Shown here: positions 28,519 through 30,453 of the stretch, in pieces
Numbering within the stretch: the first letter of the stretch is position 1
Layout: each line of letters opens with the position of its first letter
DNA from: Desulfuromonadaceae bacterium
Lineage (GTDB): Bacteria > Desulfobacterota > Desulfuromonadia > Desulfuromonadales > Desulfuromonadaceae
Assembly (NCBI GenBank): GCA_027065245.1
Contig: JAMOOS010000301.1
Coordinates: 1-30,453 of the forward strand
DNA: 30,453 bases
Direction: 5' to 3'
Translations under genes and position numbers: made by a program
The notes under the pieces: model-generated
Told to the model about the DNA's origin: nothing
The model's input: only the letters and a program-made list of their open reading frames with translations
The model's database searches: none

Positions 28519-28551
28519 CATGCACGCTCCTTTCTTTCCGCGTCGCGCCTT

Positions 28552-28570
28552 CTGTTACACTCTGTAACAG
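28552..28570. promoter_or_regulatory. Inverted repeat CTGTTACA-CTC-TGTAACAG
   Basis: Two GTTAC boxes, inverted, 10 bp apart; same GTTACACTCTG string as 24631 and 24467. It is followed by TATATGATGCCTTACCC, as in the block at 2423-2441. Confidence 0.6.
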
Positions 28571-28603
28571 TATTATATGATGCCTTACCCCTCTGTACGC
28601 CCC

Positions 28604-28757
28604 GAACGCTCGTTCTGTTTTCCACTCGTATAGCCGAACAAACGCTCGGCTTGGTTGAGCCCCTCGCGGCGCCCACGATGCCACGGTAGCACACCCCCGC
28701 GCGCACAACATGCCATGTTGCGTTCGGCCTCTGCTTTGGCTAAGCGAACGCTCGTTC
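28604..28757. promoter_or_regulatory. Intergenic operators: GAACG-CT-CGTTC (x2) and CAACATG-C-CATGTTG
   Basis: The 328-base gap 28519-28846 has no gene. GAACGCTCGTTC occurs at 28604-28615 and 28746-28757. The third CAACATGCCATGTTG lies at 28706-28720. Upstream control sites of the coiled-coil gene. Confidence 0.6.
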
Positions 28758-28784
28758 GACTACGCTACGCCCACCGGGCCCGTC

Positions 28785-28796
28785 CCCCAGCTGGGG
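28785..28796. repeat. CCCCAGCTGGGG palindrome, copy 19
   Basis: Ten bases upstream of the promoter at 28806. Confidence 0.9.
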
Positions 28797-28805
28797 CATA
28801 GGCCT

Positions 28806-28825
28806 TTTATACCCGGGAACGCAAC
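28806..28825 (+). promoter_or_regulatory. Composite TATA/GCAAC promoter
   Basis: Reads TTTATACCCGGGAACGCAAC; ATG 28847 is 21 bases on. Confidence 0.85.
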
Positions 28826-28846
28826 AATCAGACACGGTGCGGAGGC

Positions 28847-30139
28847 ATGCAGGCAAAGGTCCAGGTCCGCATCCGTCTAAACGCGGGTCGTGTAGACCTC
28901 TCTCGCGTTTCAATCGTTCCGGTTGACCGCGCAAACCCAATCCGCGAGAGCAAGTGGCGCGGCAGGACATACATCTGGCCAAATCGGGGTGATGCTGAGG
29001 TCATCGTGAAGAGCGGCGAGCACGTCGTCGTCTGCGACCACGGCACCCTCATCGCCATCTACGGCTATGCCGCTGATTCTCGCAAACGCGGCGATGTCTT
29101 CGCGGCGGTGCTGCGTGCTAAGCAAGGAGCGAAGGCTGCAGGCAAGCGAGTGGAGGCCGACAACGCTGAGCTCGTCGCGGAGGTCGTTGGCTCTGATGCC
29201 ATCGCTGAGATGACAGCTCAAATGGCTGCCGCTGGCTACAGCGCGAGCCGCGACCCCGAGAAGGCGGCTGCCAATGTAGCAGCCTGGCTAGTCCGCCAGC
29301 ACTACGCTGCTGCGGCTGCAGAGGAGCAGAAGGAGGAAAAGAGGGAGGAGCAGAAGCAAGAGCAGAAGCAGAAAGCAAGCGAGGCTAGCGTTGTCGCCAG
29401 GATAGAGCGACTGCTCAGCGAGCTAGCCGAGGAGCAGAAGCCAGCAGCCCCAGCTGAGGAGCAGAAGCCGGCAGAGCAGCCACAGCAGCAAGCCCAGCAA
29501 GTTGCTGCGACAGCGACTGTAGACCTGCAGCGCGGCATCATAGAGCTGCCCGACGGGACAATACTCGTGCGGCTCTGGCTAGTGAAGTTCAGCAAAACCA
29601 GTGAGTATGCAATACAGAAGGTTGAGCGAAACGGCAACGGCAAGGGCGAGATTGAGGAGGTACGCCGCATCAACGCCGAGATTGCAAGCATGCTCAGTGG
29701 TCTCCGCAGAAGGGTCAACGAGGAGCTAGCAGCGATAGCGAAGCTGGTGACTCTCGAGAGCATCTTCGGTAAGTCCAGCGGAATGTGGCTGGCTCTCGAC
29801 GAGGATGCTGTGGAGCAGGTGAAGAAGCTGCACAGCGAGGCTCTGCAGGAGCTGCAGAGCGACCCGCGATTCCAGCGCCTGCCAAAGGAGCAGCAGCAGA
29901 AGCTGCTGGCAGGGTACCGATTCTATGCGACGCAATGGTGGCTGCCAATCGATGAAGCAATCAGCCTCCTGCAACAACTGAAGACAGCAGTAGAAGCCGC
30001 CAAGCGCGAGAAGGAGAGGAAGCTACAGCAGCTCAAGAAGCGCAAGGCAAGCAGGGAGCTGAGACGCTACCAGGCTCTAGTGGCAACGCTAGAGGCCCTC
30101 CAGCGCAAGCTAGAGGAGCTGGCGCACCTCAAGCCCTAA
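28847..30139 (+). CDS. Unknown 430-aa coiled-coil protein
   Basis: A beta-rich N-terminal domain (1-80, QVRIRLNAGRVDLSRVSIVP) is followed by a helical Ala-rich part, then a low-complexity Glu/Lys/Gln region (160-235) with repeated EEQK units (EEQKPAAPAEEQKPAEQPQQ), a short beta segment (GIIELPDGTILVRLWLVKF), and long coiled coils to the C-terminus (AKREKERKLQQLKKRKASRE). No family is recognised. Position after the MoxR and VWA genes with an identical promoter suggests the same process; ATV also encodes a coiled-coil, filament-forming tail protein, so a filament or scaffold is plausible. SD GGTGCGGAGG. Confidence 0.75.
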   Translation: MQAKVQVRIRLNAGRVDLSRVSIVPVDRANPIRESKWRGRTYIWPNRGDAEVIVKSGEHVVVCDHGTLIAIYGYAADSRKRGDVFAAVLRAKQGAKAAGKRVEADNAELVAEVVGSDAIAEMTAQMAAAGYSASRDPEKAAANVAAWLVRQHYAAAAAEEQKEEKREEQKQEQKQKASEASVVARIERLLSELAEEQKPAAPAEEQKPAEQPQQQAQQVAATATVDLQRGIIELPDGTILVRLWLVKFSKTSEYAIQKVERNGNGKGEIEEVRRINAEIASMLSGLRRRVNEELAAIAKLVTLESIFGKSSGMWLALDEDAVEQVKKLHSEALQELQSDPRFQRLPKEQQQKLLAGYRFYATQWWLPIDEAISLLQQLKTAVEAAKREKERKLQQLKKRKASRELRRYQALVATLEALQRKLEELAHLKP

Positions 30140-30216
30140 CCCACACACACACACCTTCCCCCACACCTCCCCTCCCCCACCCACCCCCACCCCCAGCTGA
30201 GGTCTCCCCTTCTCCA

Positions 30217-30241
30217 AGCCCGGGGGTTTTGCCCCCGGGCT
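30217..30241 (+). terminator. GC-rich hairpin downstream of the coiled-coil gene
   Basis: AGCCCGGGGG and CCCCCGGGCT form a perfect 10-bp stem with a 5-base loop (TTTTG), 80 bases after the stop, in pyrimidine-rich DNA with a CA repeat. No T-tract follows, so terminator function is uncertain. Confidence 0.5.
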
Positions 30242-30280
30242 AGGACACCAACACACCCTCCTTCTCCACAACCCTCCCAC

Positions 30281-30386
30281 ACACCACCCCCTTTCATTTC
30301 ATGTTGTCCATTCATTTTCTGTCCATGCCCCCAGCTGAGGCCACGGACAAACACCACCCCCTTTCATTTCCTGCCGCCTTTCATTT
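30281..30386 (+). repeat. Direct repeats with CCCCCTTTCATTTC
   Basis: ACACCACCCCCTTTCATTTC occurs at 30281-30300 and 30351-30370 (exact, 70 bp apart), and CTTTCATTTC again at 30378. CTTTCATTT also occurs at 6952 and 20557. The region from 30140 to the window end has no gene and two palindrome variants CCCCAGCTGAGG. Confidence 0.65.
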
Positions 30387-30453
30387 CGTGTTGCAGAGCC
30401 GCGCAAACCGGCTCCCAAGGCGATAGAGTATGTCATGGCAATACATTGCTGCA

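Noticed and set aside
1..30453. Integrase and att sites next to the tRNAs
   Set aside because: No tyrosine or serine recombinase motif was seen in any credible gene, and I found no second partial copy of either tRNA 3' end by eye.

Overview
The window looks like (most of) the genome of a virus, provirus or virus-derived plasmid of a hyperthermophilic crenarchaeon. It is GC-rich by eye, has archaeal TATA promoters, GGTG/GGGG Shine-Dalgarno (SD) motifs with many GTG starts, a TFB-type transcription factor and archaeal-style tRNAs. No ribosomal or metabolic gene, integrase, DNA polymerase or terminase was recognised, and most proteins have no recognisable family. A Pyrodictiaceae/Aeropyrum-like host is a guess.

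Layout. Positions 1-6.7 kb are leftward: a small VWA protein and a DHH phosphoesterase; a 100-aa protein; a Hjc-like nuclease; a TGT/DpdA-like protein; a winged-helix regulator with operators; two unknown proteins; two Cys-rich proteins; and a Cas4-like Fe-S nuclease. Positions 6.7-7.5 kb form a regulatory or origin-like region with five GGCAAGA iterons at exact 10-bp spacing and stacked inverted repeats. Positions 7.5-11.4 kb hold small regulators (ribbon-helix-helix, zinc ribbon, winged helix) and a Cys-rich operon. Positions 11.6-18.8 kb are mostly leftward: four large unknown proteins (virion candidates), a P-loop helicase-like ATPase and a ribbon-helix-helix repressor. Positions 18.9-21.5 kb carry further virion candidates and two small membrane proteins. 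Positions 21.6-24.1 kb carry a TFB paralogue, three unknown proteins and adjacent tRNA-Asp and tRNA-Trp. Positions 24.1-25.1 kb are non-coding, with a polypyrimidine tract and 35 GTTAC/GTAAC pentamers at about 10.5-bp spacing. Positions 25.1-30.1 kb carry a mini-protein, a MoxR/RavA-like AAA+ ATPase, a ViaA-like VWA protein and a coiled-coil protein, a set resembling the tail-development module of the two-tailed bicaudavirus ATV.

Three dispersed DNA codes overlie the genes. (1) A palindrome, CCCCAGCTGGGG, occurs 19 times exactly plus many near-copies, in coding and non-coding DNA, and often supplies the SD of the next gene. It is absent from the DHH-VWA genes and from the MoxR/VWA coding sequences. 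(2) A composite promoter of invariant length, consensus TTTATACCCGCGAGCGCAAC, precedes at least eleven transcription units including the tRNA unit, plus one orphan antisense position; a looser version precedes the TFB gene. (3) GTTAC boxes form the phased array and also sit in small groups in other intergenic regions. Together they suggest two gene classes: TATA/GCAAC-box genes, and palindrome-rich genes without that promoter. The element's own TFB and its DNA-binding proteins are candidate readers of these codes.
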